A DNA stretch of 64,000 nucleotides from Angustibacter sp049994355 (GTDB taxonomy: Bacteria > Actinomycetota > Actinomycetes > Actinomycetales > Angustibacteraceae). Within the stretch, counting starts at the first letter, position 1; each line of letters begins with the position of its first letter. The position numbers were made by a program, and so were the translations under genes. The notes under the pieces were generated by a model that was not told the DNA's origin, ran no database searches, and worked only from the letters and a program-made list of their open reading frames with translations. This document shows, piece after piece, positions 8,217 through 16,920 of the stretch. The stretch spans positions 3,968,001 to 4,032,000 of the forward strand of contig NZ_CP188257.1 of the NCBI RefSeq assembly GCF_049994355.1, given 5' to 3'.

Positions 8217-8353
8217 CTCGTTGCTCTCCCTTGGTGCGCGCAGCGCGTTTTCACCGGACCGCACTCAGACCACCGTCGGCGCCATTTCTCATCGGCGGCC
8301 GATCCCAGCGGTTACATGGTCCGGCTGGTGCGTGATCGAGCAGTCATAGCCGA

Positions 8354-9478
8354 TCAAGACGCCTTGCTCGCGTTGCCGGAGTGGGCGGACGCGTCGTACC
8401 AGCGCAGCACCCGCAGCGCCCTCAAGGTGTTCCACCGGCTAGGCGTCCCGTCGGGTTCCTCGAACCGGAAGTGGACCGCGCCTGAGTGGCTGTTCTCGAG
8501 CAGCCAACGCCCGTCGGGTCGGCGCTTCGCGCGGACGCGTTCGATCGCTTCGGTCAGCCGCGGATCCGGAGTGCCCCCACGACGGGCGAAGTACTCCGTG
8601 GCCTTGAGCAGGTCGTAGTGCCAGCGTGGGGGGTAGGAGAACAGCGCCCACTGCGGGTTGACCACCTCGCCCGTGCGCAACGACCGGAAGAGGTTGCGCC
8701 GGAGCAGGTACTCCTCTCCGTTCCGGCGAACCCGGCGTACCTCCTCTGATCCGCCGGTATGGCGCTCCCACCTCAGCAGCGCGTCGATCACGTCCAGGGT
8801 GCTTGCGAAGGATGCCGGCGCTGGGCGCGTCTCGGCCCAGCAGTTCCAGCCACCATCCGGCATCTGGTCTGCCACGAGCCGCCGCACCACCGGGTCGACG
8901 TCGACGCCCAGGTAGGCACCGATCAGGATCGTGCCGGCGTTGATGCAGCAGTCCACTTCGCCGGCGAAGAACGGCAGGCCGTCGTACTCCCAGCGGCAGT
9001 TGCGGGCCACCAGGTGTGCGGTCTCTTGCATCACCGGACTGTCCGGGGGTACGCCCAGGTGGCACAGGTCGAGCAGGGCCGGGTACGTCGCGGTCCACGG
9101 CTGGCCCGGCTCGGCACTCGACTCGTCGGTCGGCGCCTCGGCCGGTTCCGCGTCGGGCGACGGGAAAGGAGGCGGTGGCTCACCGGCAGCCAGAGCCCGC
9201 GCAGTGGCCGCTGCGAACGCCGCGGTACGCGGAAAGCAGGCTCCGTTCGCCCACAGGCCATCAGGAGCCCGCAGCGCCAGCAGCCGAGCACCCCAGCCCT
9301 CGTGCTCCACCCGCGCTCGCTCGGTCGCCACCTCGGTCTCCGTGGCGTTGACGAGGTCGCGCAGCACCTGCCAGCGGATCGCCGGATCGCCCTGCAGCAG
9401 CCACTGCACAACCGGATCGTCCTCGGCCATCGGCGGCGTTCGTGGCTGGTAGGGGCCTTGACTCTCCGTCGGCTCCAT
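8354..9478 (-). CDS. Squalene/hopene cyclase-like alpha-toroid protein
   Basis: 374 residues with three glycine-tryptophan toroid repeats (PDGLWANG, PDGGWNCW, PDGRWLLE), the (alpha/alpha) barrel pattern of the prenyltransferase and squalene oxidase repeat family. The catalytic DXDD motif of hopene cyclase is absent and there is no lipid biosynthesis neighbour, so cyclase activity is unlikely. The start at 9478 is supported by a TAGGGT box 6 nt upstream, predicting a leaderless mRNA; the alternative ATG at 9430 has no such support. The gene stands alone on the minus strand. Confidence 0.75.
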   Translation of the reverse strand: MEPTESQGPYQPRTPPMAEDDPVVQWLLQGDPAIRWQVLRDLVNATETEVATERARVEHEGWGARLLALRAPDGLWANGACFPRTAAFAAATARALAAGEPPPPFPSPDAEPAEAPTDESSAEPGQPWTATYPALLDLCHLGVPPDSPVMQETAHLVARNCRWEYDGLPFFAGEVDCCINAGTILIGAYLGVDVDPVVRRLVADQMPDGGWNCWAETRPAPASFASTLDVIDALLRWERHTGGSEEVRRVRRNGEEYLLRRNLFRSLRTGEVVNPQWALFSYPPRWHYDLLKATEYFARRGGTPDPRLTEAIERVRAKRRPDGRWLLENSHSGAVHFRFEEPDGTPSRWNTLRALRVLRWYDASAHSGNASKAS

Positions 9479-9484
9479 CCATGA

Positions 9485-9490
9485 ACCCTA
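9485..9490 (-). promoter_or_regulatory. -10 box of a leaderless promoter (toroid protein)
   Basis: TAGGGT reads on the minus strand 6 nt before the ATG, with no ribosome-binding site. Confidence 0.55.
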
Positions 9491-9673
9491 ATCGGAAGAA
9501 GTGCACGCATCTAGCCGCGTTGAGCCCGATGCCTTCGCGGCGTCGTGCACGTCGCATTGCTCGACAACGTTGCCCATGCGGCAATAAGGCTGTTCGAAGA
9601 GCAACGCCAGGAACTGGGCCGCCACAGAGCCAACATCCCGGAATCCTTGGGCGTGCGGCTGGGGCATACCCGG

Positions 9674-12022
9674 TCAGAGCTTCTCGACAGGCGCGTAGCG
9701 CAGCAACAGCCGCTTGACTCCGTCGTCGCCGAAGTCGACGTGGGCCATGCTCTTGTCGCCGGAGCCCTCCATCTGTACGACGGTGCCGAGACCGAACGTG
9801 TCGTGGGTGACCCGGTCCCCCGGCTCCAGGTGCAGGATCTCGCGGTTGCCGGGCGAGCGCACCCCTGGCTGCTGCGACAACCTGGCGACCGCCGGGGCGG
9901 ACGCCCCGCGCACCCCGGTGGTCTCGAGCCGCCGCCAGTCGACGACGTCGGCCGGCAGCTCATCGAGGAAGCGGGACGGCGGGTTGTACGACGGCGCACC
10001 CCACGCGCTGCGCACCGCGGCCCGGGACAGGTACAGCCGCTCCATCGCCCTGGTGATGCCCACGTAGGCGAGCCGGCGCTCCTCGGCGAGCTCGGTGGCG
10101 TCCCCGAGTGCGCGCAGGTGCGGGAAGACGCCGTCCTCCATGCCGGTCAGGAACACCACGGGGAACTCCAGGCCCTTGGCGGTGTGCAGGGTCATCAGGG
10201 TCACCACGCCGACGTCCTCGGCCTCGGCGTCCGGGATGTCGTCGGTGTCGGCGACCAGCGAGACCCGCTCGAGGAAGTCGGTCAGTGAGCCGCCGGGCTC
10301 GGTCTCCTCGAACTCGCGGGCCACCTGGACGAGCTCGGCGAGGTTCTCCAGCCGCGTCTCGTCCTGCGGGTCCTGGCTGGCCTGCAGCTCGCTCACGTAG
10401 CCGGTCTGCTCCAGGATGGCCTCCAGCACGGTCGCCGGCCCGGCGCCGCCGTCCACGATCGTGCGCAGAGCCTCGAGCAGCGCGGTGAAGGCGCGGATGC
10501 AGGCCAGCGAGCGGGTCGCGATGCCGGGGGCCTCGTCGGCCCTGGCCAGCGCCTCGGCGAACGAGATGCGCTCGCGGTCGGCGAGCACCGCGACGACGGC
10601 CTCGGCGCGGTCCCCGATGCCGCGCTTGGGCACGTTGAGGATGCGCCGCAGGTTGACCGTGTCGGCGCCGTTGGCGAGCACCCGCAGGTAGGCCAGGGCG
10701 TCCTTGACCTCACGACGCTCGTAGAACCGGGTGCCGCCGACGAGCTTGTAGGGCAGCCCGACCCGGACGAGAACCTCCTCCACCGCGCGGGACTGGGCGT
10801 TCGTCCGGTAGAACACGGCCACATCCCGCGGCTTGACGCCCTCGGTGTCGGAGAGTCGGTCGATCTCCTGAGCCACGAAGGACGCTTCGTCCCACTCGTT
10901 GTCGGCGACGTAGCCGACGATCTTGGGGCCGCCGTCGTGCGCCGTCCAGAGGTTCTTGGGACGGCGGTCCGGGTTGCGCGAGATCACCGCGTTGGCGGCC
11001 GTCAGGATGGTCTGGGTGGAGCGGTAGTTCTGTTCGAGCGTGATCGTGCGGGCGTCGGGGTAGTCGGTCTCGAACTCGACGATGTTGCGCATCGAGGCGC
11101 CGCGGAACGCGTAGATCGACTGGTCCTGGTCGCCGACCACGGTCAGCTCGCCGGGCGGCACCTCGACCTTCTCGACGGCGTCGTCGGCACCCCGCCTGGC
11201 CTCGGACGTCGAACCGCCGACCAGCTCGCGGACCAGCACGTACTGCGCGTGGTTGGTGTCCTGGTACTCGTCGACCAGCACGTGCCGAAACCGCCGCCGG
11301 TAGTGCTCGGCGACGTCCGGGAAGGCCTGCAGCACATTCACCGTGGTCATGATCAGGTCGTCGAAGTCCAGCGCGTTGGCCTGGCGCAGCCGCTGCTGGT
11401 ACATCCGGTAGGCCTCGGCGAGGTTCTGCTCGGCCGGGTTGCCGCCCTCGCCGCGGGCGCGCTCGGCGAACGTCTCCTCGTCGATCAGCTCGTTCTTCAG
11501 GTTGGACACCTGGGCGCAGAACGCGCGCGGCGGGTAGCGCTTGGGGTCGAGGTCGAGGTCGCGGCAGACCAGGGCCATCAGCCGCTGGCTGTCCGCCGCG
11601 TCGTAGATCGAGAACGTCGACTTCAAACCGACGTGGGTGGCCTCGCGGCGCAGGATCCGCACGCAGGCGCTGTGGAAGGTGGACACCCACATGGACGCCG
11701 CCCGCGGACCCACCAGCCCGGCCACCCGCTCCTTCATCTCGCCGGCGGCCTTGTTGGTGAACGTGATGGCCAGCACCTGACCCGGCCGAGCGCCTCGGGC
11801 GGCCAGCAGGTACGCGACGCGGTGGGTGAGCACCCGGGTCTTGCCCGAACCGGCCCCCGCCACGATGAGCAGCGGCGAGCCCTCGTGCAGGACGGCCTCG
11901 CGCTGCGGCGGGTTGAGCCCGTCCAGCAGCGCCTCCGGGGAGCGCGCCGACCCCCCGGACGGGTCGTCGGAGGATTCGGGCCCGAAGCCCGGGACGGGGA
12001 GGTCGTCGAACAGTGTGGTCAT
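9674..12022 (-). CDS. pcrA: ATP-dependent DNA helicase PcrA/UvrD
   Basis: 782 residues, the usual PcrA length. Superfamily 1A motifs appear in order: Q motif LNPPQREAV (37-45), Walker A GAGSGKT (56-62), VDEYQDTN with the Walker B acidic pair, GDQDQSIY, the QNYRSTQ motif, and LMTLHTAKGLEFP. The C terminus is a Tudor-like module (GDRVTHDTFGLGTV...) that binds RNA polymerase in PcrA. It acts in nucleotide-excision repair, in clearing replication and transcription conflicts and in dismantling RecA filaments. It is monocistronic and divergent from a CDF transporter, with only 50 bp between start codons. Confidence 0.97.
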   Translation of the reverse strand: MTTLFDDLPVPGFGPESSDDPSGGSARSPEALLDGLNPPQREAVLHEGSPLLIVAGAGSGKTRVLTHRVAYLLAARGARPGQVLAITFTNKAAGEMKERVAGLVGPRAASMWVSTFHSACVRILRREATHVGLKSTFSIYDAADSQRLMALVCRDLDLDPKRYPPRAFCAQVSNLKNELIDEETFAERARGEGGNPAEQNLAEAYRMYQQRLRQANALDFDDLIMTTVNVLQAFPDVAEHYRRRFRHVLVDEYQDTNHAQYVLVRELVGGSTSEARRGADDAVEKVEVPPGELTVVGDQDQSIYAFRGASMRNIVEFETDYPDARTITLEQNYRSTQTILTAANAVISRNPDRRPKNLWTAHDGGPKIVGYVADNEWDEASFVAQEIDRLSDTEGVKPRDVAVFYRTNAQSRAVEEVLVRVGLPYKLVGGTRFYERREVKDALAYLRVLANGADTVNLRRILNVPKRGIGDRAEAVVAVLADRERISFAEALARADEAPGIATRSLACIRAFTALLEALRTIVDGGAGPATVLEAILEQTGYVSELQASQDPQDETRLENLAELVQVAREFEETEPGGSLTDFLERVSLVADTDDIPDAEAEDVGVVTLMTLHTAKGLEFPVVFLTGMEDGVFPHLRALGDATELAEERRLAYVGITRAMERLYLSRAAVRSAWGAPSYNPPSRFLDELPADVVDWRRLETTGVRGASAPAVARLSQQPGVRSPGNREILHLEPGDRVTHDTFGLGTVVQMEGSGDKSMAHVDFGDDGVKRLLLRYAPVEKL

Positions 12023-12030
12023 CGCGGACC

Positions 12031-12036
12031 AGCCTA
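12031..12036 (-). promoter_or_regulatory. -10 box of the pcrA promoter
   Basis: TAGGCT on the minus strand, 8 nt before the pcrA ATG. It faces the divergent -10 box at 12060. Confidence 0.5.
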
Positions 12037-12059
12037 CGTCCGGCCACCGACGACGCCCG

Positions 12060-12065
12060 TAGGCT
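12060..12065 (+). promoter_or_regulatory. -10 box of the CDF transporter promoter
   Basis: TAGGCT, 7 nt before the ATG at 12073, consistent with a leaderless start. Confidence 0.55.
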
Positions 12066-12072
12066 GACGGTG

Positions 12073-13005
12073 ATGAGCTCGCACAGTCACAGTCACGGTC
12101 CGGCCCTGGACGTCGGCGCGGGCGCCGGCGAGCACCGCGGCCGGCTCGCCGCGGTGCTCGCCATCTCGGTCACGATCCTGGTCGTCGAGGTGGTCGGCTC
12201 CGTCGTGTCCGGCAGCCTCGCGCTGTTCGCCGACGCCGGTCACGTGCTCACCGACGTCGCCGGCCTCACGCTGGCGCTGATCGCGGCCACCCTGGCCCGG
12301 CGCCCGGCGTCCGACCGTCGCACGTGGGGCTACCGGCGCGCCGAGGTGCTGTCCGCCGCCGCGCAGGCGGCGGTGCTGCTCGCGGTGGGTGGCTTCGTCA
12401 TCGTGGAAGGCGTGCGACGGCTGATCGATCCGCCGGACGTCGAGGCCACCGCGATGCTCTTCTTCGGAGTCGTCGGACTGGCCGGCAACATCGTCGGCGT
12501 CGTCGTGCTGCTCAGCGCCCGGCACGCGAACCTCAACCTACGCGCGGCGTTCCTGGAGGTGCTGAACGACGCCCTCGGCTCGCTGGCCGTCGTGGTGGCC
12601 GCGGTGCTGATCGCGACCGCCGGCTGGCTGCGGGCGGACGCGGTGGCCTCGCTGCTGATCGGCGCGCTGATCCTGCCGCGGACCTGGCGGCTGCTGCGCG
12701 AGAGCGTGGACGTGCTGTTGGAGTCGACCCCACCCGGACTCGACCTCGCAACCGTCCGCGAGCACCTGCTCGGCGTCCCGCACGTTCTGGAGGTGCACGA
12801 CCTGCACGCCTCCCAGGTGGCAACCGGGCTGCCCACGCTGTCCGCGCACGTCGTGGTCGAGGACGCATGCTTCCACGACGGTCACCTGCCAGGCATGCTG
12901 GACCGGCTGCAGGACTGCCTCGCCGGGCACTTCGACGTCGAGCACTCCACACTGCAGTTCGAGGCGCGCCGGCATGGCGCGCACGAGCCCGCAGCGCACG
13001 CCTGA
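12073..13005 (+). CDS. Cation diffusion facilitator (CDF) metal exporter
   Basis: 310 residues. An N-terminal His-rich tag (HSHSHG) is followed by six transmembrane helices and a cytoplasmic ferredoxin-like C-terminal domain (about 225-300) with His-rich loops. TM2 has the metal-binding H57-x3-D61 (HVLTD). In TM5 the usual His-x3-Asp is E162-x3-D166 (EVLND), a change that could shift metal preference away from Zn. CDF proteins export Zn, Co, Mn or Fe as homodimers using the proton gradient. The substrate cannot be fixed from sequence. Confidence 0.9.
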   Translation: MSSHSHSHGPALDVGAGAGEHRGRLAAVLAISVTILVVEVVGSVVSGSLALFADAGHVLTDVAGLTLALIAATLARRPASDRRTWGYRRAEVLSAAAQAAVLLAVGGFVIVEGVRRLIDPPDVEATAMLFFGVVGLAGNIVGVVVLLSARHANLNLRAAFLEVLNDALGSLAVVVAAVLIATAGWLRADAVASLLIGALILPRTWRLLRESVDVLLESTPPGLDLATVREHLLGVPHVLEVHDLHASQVATGLPTLSAHVVVEDACFHDGHLPGMLDRLQDCLAGHFDVEHSTLQFEARRHGAHEPAAHA

Positions 13006-13043
13006 TAGTTCCGCCCGACCTTTCCGCCGCCGAGGAGAACCGA

Positions 13044-13769
13044 ATGCCGTTGCCGGACAGCGAGATCGAGCGCGTGCTGGCCGTCGCCGCGCACCCTGAC
13101 GACATCGACTTCGGCTCGGCCGCGACGATGGCGGGCTTCGTCGCGGCGGGGATCGAGGTCACCTACCTGCTGTGCACGTACGGCGACCAGGGCGGCTTCG
13201 ACGACACCCCGCGCGAGCAGATGCCGGTGATCCGCGAGGCCGAGCAGCGGGCTGCGGCGGCTGCGGTCGGCGTGCAGGACGTCCGCTTCCTGAGCGGGTA
13301 CCGCGACGGCTGGCTGGAGCCGACGTTCGAACTGCAGCGCGACATCTGCCGGGTGATCCGCCAGGTCCGTCCGCAGCGGGTGCTGACTGCCAGCCCGGAC
13401 CGGTTCTGGGACCGGATCGGCGCCAGCCACCCGGACCACCTGGCGGCGGGCGAGGCGACCGTCCGGGCGGTCTACCCGGCGGCGCGCAACCCGTTCTCCT
13501 GGCCGGAGCTGATCGACGAAGAGGGCCTGCAGCCGTGGACCGTGCAGGAGATCTGGCTGTCCGCACACCCCGAGGCGAACCACTGGGTCGACACCACCGA
13601 CCACTTCGCGAAAAAGGTGTCGGCACTGAAGGCGCACGTCAGCCAGACTGGCCAGCTTGGTGACGAGCTCGAGGCACGGCTGCGGCAGTGGGGAACCCTG
13701 ACCGCCGCAGCCGGCGGGCTGGACGACGGACGGCTGGCCGAGGCGTTCCGGGTAATCGCGACCGGCTGA
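13044..13769 (+). CDS. PIG-L family deacetylase
   Basis: 241 residues starting at 13044, preceded by GAGGAG. Zinc-binding motif AHPDDID lies at residues 16-22 (H17, D20 ligands) and the second His motif SHPDH is near residue 133. The family includes MshB and Mca, the mycothiol deacetylase and amidase, and other LmbE-like enzymes. It is shorter than MshB/Mca (~290) and lacks clear MshB-specific stretches, so the substrate stays open. It lies 38 nt after the CDF gene on the same strand and may be cotranscribed. Confidence 0.88.
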   Translation: MPLPDSEIERVLAVAAHPDDIDFGSAATMAGFVAAGIEVTYLLCTYGDQGGFDDTPREQMPVIREAEQRAAAAAVGVQDVRFLSGYRDGWLEPTFELQRDICRVIRQVRPQRVLTASPDRFWDRIGASHPDHLAAGEATVRAVYPAARNPFSWPELIDEEGLQPWTVQEIWLSAHPEANHWVDTTDHFAKKVSALKAHVSQTGQLGDELEARLRQWGTLTAAAGGLDDGRLAEAFRVIATG

Positions 13770-13821
13770 CCGCCTCACCCGGCAGTCCTTGGGGCCGACT
13801 GCAACAGAGAGGCGGATCGAG

Positions 13822-14544
13822 ATGACCTCCCAGCTCTTCGCGCTGTCCTTCGACGCGAACGACCCAGCCCGGCTGGCCGACTTCTGGGGCGGCGTCCTGG
13901 GCTGGCAGCAGGCCGACGACCCGGACGGCGGCGTCGCACTCGTGCCGAGCGACGACACCGGGTTCCGGCTGCGGTTCCTCGCCAGCAGGGAGCAGAAGGT
14001 CGTGCAGAACCTGATGCACTTCGACCTGACGAGTGCGTCACTGGAGCAGCAGCAGGAGACGGTCGCGAAGGCGCTCGCGCTCGGTGGCCGGCACATAGAC
14101 GTCGGCCAGCTGCCGGAGGAGGAGCACGTCGTGCTCGCGGACCCCGAGGGCAACGAGTTCTGCGTGATCGAGCCGGGCAACAACTTCCTGGCTGACTGCG
14201 GCTTCATCGGAGCCCTGGCATCCGACGGCACCCAGCAGCTCGGCTACTTCTGGAGCGAGGCGCTGGGCTGGCCGCTGGTCTGGGACCAGGACCAGGAGAC
14301 CGCCATCCGCTCGCCGCACGGCGGTCCGAAGCTCACCTGGGGCGGACCCCCGCTGATGCCGAGGGCGCAGCGGAACCGGCTGCATTTCGATCTGGCACCA
14401 CCCATCGGCGGCGACCAGCAGGCGGAGGTGGACCGGCTGGTCTCCCTCGGGGCGAAGCGGATCGACATCGGCCAGGGCGAGGGGACCTGGGTGGTGATGG
14501 CCGACCCGGACGGCAACGAGTTCTGCGTGCTGACCCCCCGCTGA
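13822..14544 (+). CDS. VOC-family protein, two glyoxalase-like domains
   Basis: 240 residues with two tandem vicinal-oxygen-chelate domains (about 1-120 and 125-240). Each ends in the family pattern ADPEGNEFCV or ADPDGNEFCVL, and each has ARLADFWGGVLGW-like or LGYFWSEALGW-like openings. The start at 13822 has an AGAGGCGG ribosome-binding site. VOC proteins cover glyoxalases, dioxygenases and resistance proteins; no specific substrate can be given. It converges on the ASCH gene with only 5 bp between stops. Confidence 0.85.
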   Translation: MTSQLFALSFDANDPARLADFWGGVLGWQQADDPDGGVALVPSDDTGFRLRFLASREQKVVQNLMHFDLTSASLEQQQETVAKALALGGRHIDVGQLPEEEHVVLADPEGNEFCVIEPGNNFLADCGFIGALASDGTQQLGYFWSEALGWPLVWDQDQETAIRSPHGGPKLTWGGPPLMPRAQRNRLHFDLAPPIGGDQQAEVDRLVSLGAKRIDIGQGEGTWVVMADPDGNEFCVLTPR

Positions 14545-14549
14545 CGTGG

Positions 14550-14843
14550 TCAGACGATGTGGAACTCGATCCGGTAGACCAGAGTGTCGTCGTGGATCGG
14601 ACCTGCGTGAGCAGCCCGATCCCGTAGTGCCTCCCGATCAGTCTCGCCAGAGGCGAGTACGTCGTCCTCGGTCACGGCCGAGAAGGGCAGGAGCTCGACC
14701 TCGTCGATCTCGATGAGGACGCCGCAGGTCGGGTAGCGGCCACCGACCTTGACCTGCAAGCGGCTCCAGAGCCGGATCGAGACGGTGATCTCGCCGCGGG
14801 CCACCGCGTCACGAAGATCTCGGCTGAACATCACCTCCGACAC
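14550..14843 (-). CDS. ASCH-domain protein
   Basis: 97 residues in the longest form. ITVSIRLWSRLQVKVGGRY near the N terminus followed by IEIDEVELLPFSAVTEDDV fits the ASCH/PUA-like fold, an RNA-binding-type beta barrel. A TAACGT box (14842-14847) ends 7 nt before a GTG at 14834, so translation may instead begin there or at the adjacent ATG 14831, giving MFSRDLRDAV. ASCH proteins have been linked to RNA modification and to amidohydrolysis of modified cytidines; the role here is unknown. Confidence 0.75.
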   Translation of the reverse strand: MSEVMFSRDLRDAVARGEITVSIRLWSRLQVKVGGRYPTCGVLIEIDEVELLPFSAVTEDDVLASGETDREALRDRAAHAGPIHDDTLVYRIEFHIV

Positions 14844-14862
14844 GTTACGGCTCGGCGAGCAG

Positions 14863-16311
14863 TCACGCTGCGGCCGGCTCGAGCACCTCCTCGGCGCGCT
14901 CCAGGCTGCCCTGGGCGAGGCCGCGGTCCATCGCCGAACGGGATACGAGCCACATCACCAGGCCCACGAGGAACACCAGGGCCTCGGTGACGGTCAGCGC
15001 CCAGATGACGCCCGCGAGGCCGAACCACAGGTTGCCGAGAACCACGATCGGGATGAACAGGACTCCCTGGGACACCGACATCACGATGGCCGGCACCGAC
15101 CGTCCGGTGGCCTGGAACAGCGACGTGATCAGGCCCGCGAAGCCGTTCGCGATCATCGCCACGAGCTGCGCCGTCAGGATCGTCACGCCGATCGCGAGAA
15201 CCGACTGGTCCGCCACGAAGGCGGAGAACAGCTGCTCGCGGAACAGGAACACGGCCACCGAGAAGATGAGGCTGATGCCGCCGACGGCGATCGCGGAGGC
15301 GCGCAGTGCCGACCTCAGTCGCCTGCGGTCCCCCTTGCCGTACGAGTAGGCGAGGAGCGGGAGCACGCCCAGCGTGACGCCCATCACCAGGAACTCCGGC
15401 ACCTGCGCGATGCGGACCGCAACACCCATGGCCGCGAGCGGGCCGTCGCCGTAGGCGGCTGCAAGGTTGTTGAGCACCAGGGACGTGACGATCAGGAAGC
15501 CGGACTGGAGCAGCTCGCCGACGCCCACCCCGAAGACGGGCTTCAACACGGCGGGCGAGAGCGTGAACCAGCGCGGCGCGAGGCTGATGTGCGTGCTGTG
15601 CCGGTGCAGCCAGCTGACGAAGTACGCGACGACGGCGAGGTTCGCGAGGCCCATCGACAGCGCAGCGCCCGCCACGCCCCAGTGCAGTACGAGGATGAAC
15701 AGGAGGTCGAGCACCAGGTTCGCGACCGTGGAGGCGATCAATCCGATCATCACCTGGCGCGCGGCGCCCTCGGCCCGCACGAGCTGTTCGAGGCAGAACG
15801 CCGCGGCGAGCACCGGGACGAAGACGAGCATCACGGCGACGTAGGCGCTCGTCGCCGGCATGGCGGCAGGATCGGCGCCCAGCAACGAGACGAGCGGGTG
15901 CAGCAGCAGCAGCCCGAGGCCGCCGAACAGCACCCCAGCGATCACCGAGCCCCAGACGGCGAATGCGGCGACGTGCTTGATCTCGCCTGCCTTCGCGGGC
16001 TCGCGCTCGGCGGCACCGAGCAGCCGCGAGATCAGTGCGCCGCCGCCGACGCCGAACACGCCGCCGACCGCCATGACCAGTCCGAGCACGGGTGCGCCGA
16101 GCGTGATCGCCGCAAGGAGTGCGGTGTCGTGCAACGAGCCGATGAAGCCGGCGTTGATGAGGTTGTAGACGGCGCCGACGATCATCGCGGCGGCCATCGG
16201 CACGCAGAGGTGCACGAGGGCGCGGACGATCGGTGCCGCGGACAGGTACCAGCGGTTGGTGCCGAGGGCGTCGCGTCCGGCCAGGTTGGGTTCGAGGTTC
16301 GTGGTGCTCAT
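14863..16311 (-). CDS. MATE-family multidrug efflux transporter
   Basis: 482 residues with twelve predicted transmembrane helices in two homologous halves (MatE repeats). It begins with a short cytosolic tail and PIVRALVHLCVPMA, then GGGALISRLLGAAE, typical of the family, which exports drugs or metabolites using Na+ or H+ gradients. A good ribosome-binding site (AGAAGGAG) precedes the ATG. It lies 95 bp downstream of a MarR regulator on the same strand, so it is probably under that repressor. The ligand of the system is unknown. Confidence 0.93.
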   Translation of the reverse strand: MSTTNLEPNLAGRDALGTNRWYLSAAPIVRALVHLCVPMAAAMIVGAVYNLINAGFIGSLHDTALLAAITLGAPVLGLVMAVGGVFGVGGGALISRLLGAAEREPAKAGEIKHVAAFAVWGSVIAGVLFGGLGLLLLHPLVSLLGADPAAMPATSAYVAVMLVFVPVLAAAFCLEQLVRAEGAARQVMIGLIASTVANLVLDLLFILVLHWGVAGAALSMGLANLAVVAYFVSWLHRHSTHISLAPRWFTLSPAVLKPVFGVGVGELLQSGFLIVTSLVLNNLAAAYGDGPLAAMGVAVRIAQVPEFLVMGVTLGVLPLLAYSYGKGDRRRLRSALRASAIAVGGISLIFSVAVFLFREQLFSAFVADQSVLAIGVTILTAQLVAMIANGFAGLITSLFQATGRSVPAIVMSVSQGVLFIPIVVLGNLWFGLAGVIWALTVTEALVFLVGLVMWLVSRSAMDRGLAQGSLERAEEVLEPAAA

Positions 16312-16406
16312 GGCTGCTCCTTCTCCGGGCAGGTTCGAGCGCGCGCCCGACGGAAGCCGGCGCGGCGAGGGTTGTCTAGATGCGCGGCTGGGCCGCGTGC
16401 TCCCGG

Positions 16407-16853
16407 TTACGACCGGGTCGGTTGCGGCAGTTCCGCGGTGATCTTCAGGAGCAGGGCCTGGAGGGTGGCACGCTCGGCCTGGCCCAACGGGGCGAGGATC
16501 GTCTCGTCGGCGGCAGCCATCGCAGACTCGAACCCGGCGATGAGGTCACTGCCGGTCTTCGTCGCGTAGACGCGCTTGCTCCGCTCGTTGCCGCCCTCCG
16601 TGCGGCGCTCCACCAGGCCGCGGCGCTCGAGCCCCTGGAGGAGGCTCGAGACGCTCGCCGCGCTCGTCCGGCTCATCTGCGCGATGTCGCGCTGGATCGC
16701 TCCGGGGTTCTGCGCCAGATAGCCGAGCACGAATGCCTGCTCGTGGCTGAGCTCGCGGGCCCGGATCCAGTCCTCGCCGGCCTTGCGCTGAGCCCAGCCG
16801 ATCCAGCGGACCAGCTCGAGGCTGCTGGCGAGGTCTCTCTTCGGCGCGTCCAT
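16407..16853 (-). CDS. MarR-family transcriptional regulator
   Basis: 148 residues from the ATG at 16853. The winged-helix core is about 35-105, with QRDIAQMSRTSAASVSSLLQGLERRGLVER as recognition-helix context. The start was chosen because a TTGACA-N17-TAGAGT promoter ends 7 nt upstream of this ATG, predicting a leaderless mRNA; the GTG-like candidate further up would lie inside the promoter. A perfect 17-bp palindrome coincides with the -10 region, so it probably represses itself and the downstream MATE exporter until a ligand binds. Confidence 0.92.
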   Translation of the reverse strand: MDAPKRDLASSLELVRWIGWAQRKAGEDWIRARELSHEQAFVLGYLAQNPGAIQRDIAQMSRTSAASVSSLLQGLERRGLVERRTEGGNERSKRVYATKTGSDLIAGFESAMAAADETILAPLGQAERATLQALLLKITAELPQPTRS

Positions 16854-16860
16854 GGTCAGA

Positions 16861-16889
16861 ACTCTAACTGTTAGAGTCCTAACTGTCAA
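16861..16889 (-). promoter_or_regulatory. marR promoter with overlapping MarR operator
   Basis: On the minus strand TTGACA (16889-16884), a 17-nt spacer and TAGAGT (16866-16861) form a near-consensus promoter. A perfect palindrome ACTCTAACTGTTAGAGT (16861-16877, 8-bp arms) covers the -10 box. The start codon follows 7 nt later. Confidence 0.8.
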
Positions 16890-16920
16890 GGCTCGAACTG
16901 ACTCGAGTGCGCCACCAGCG

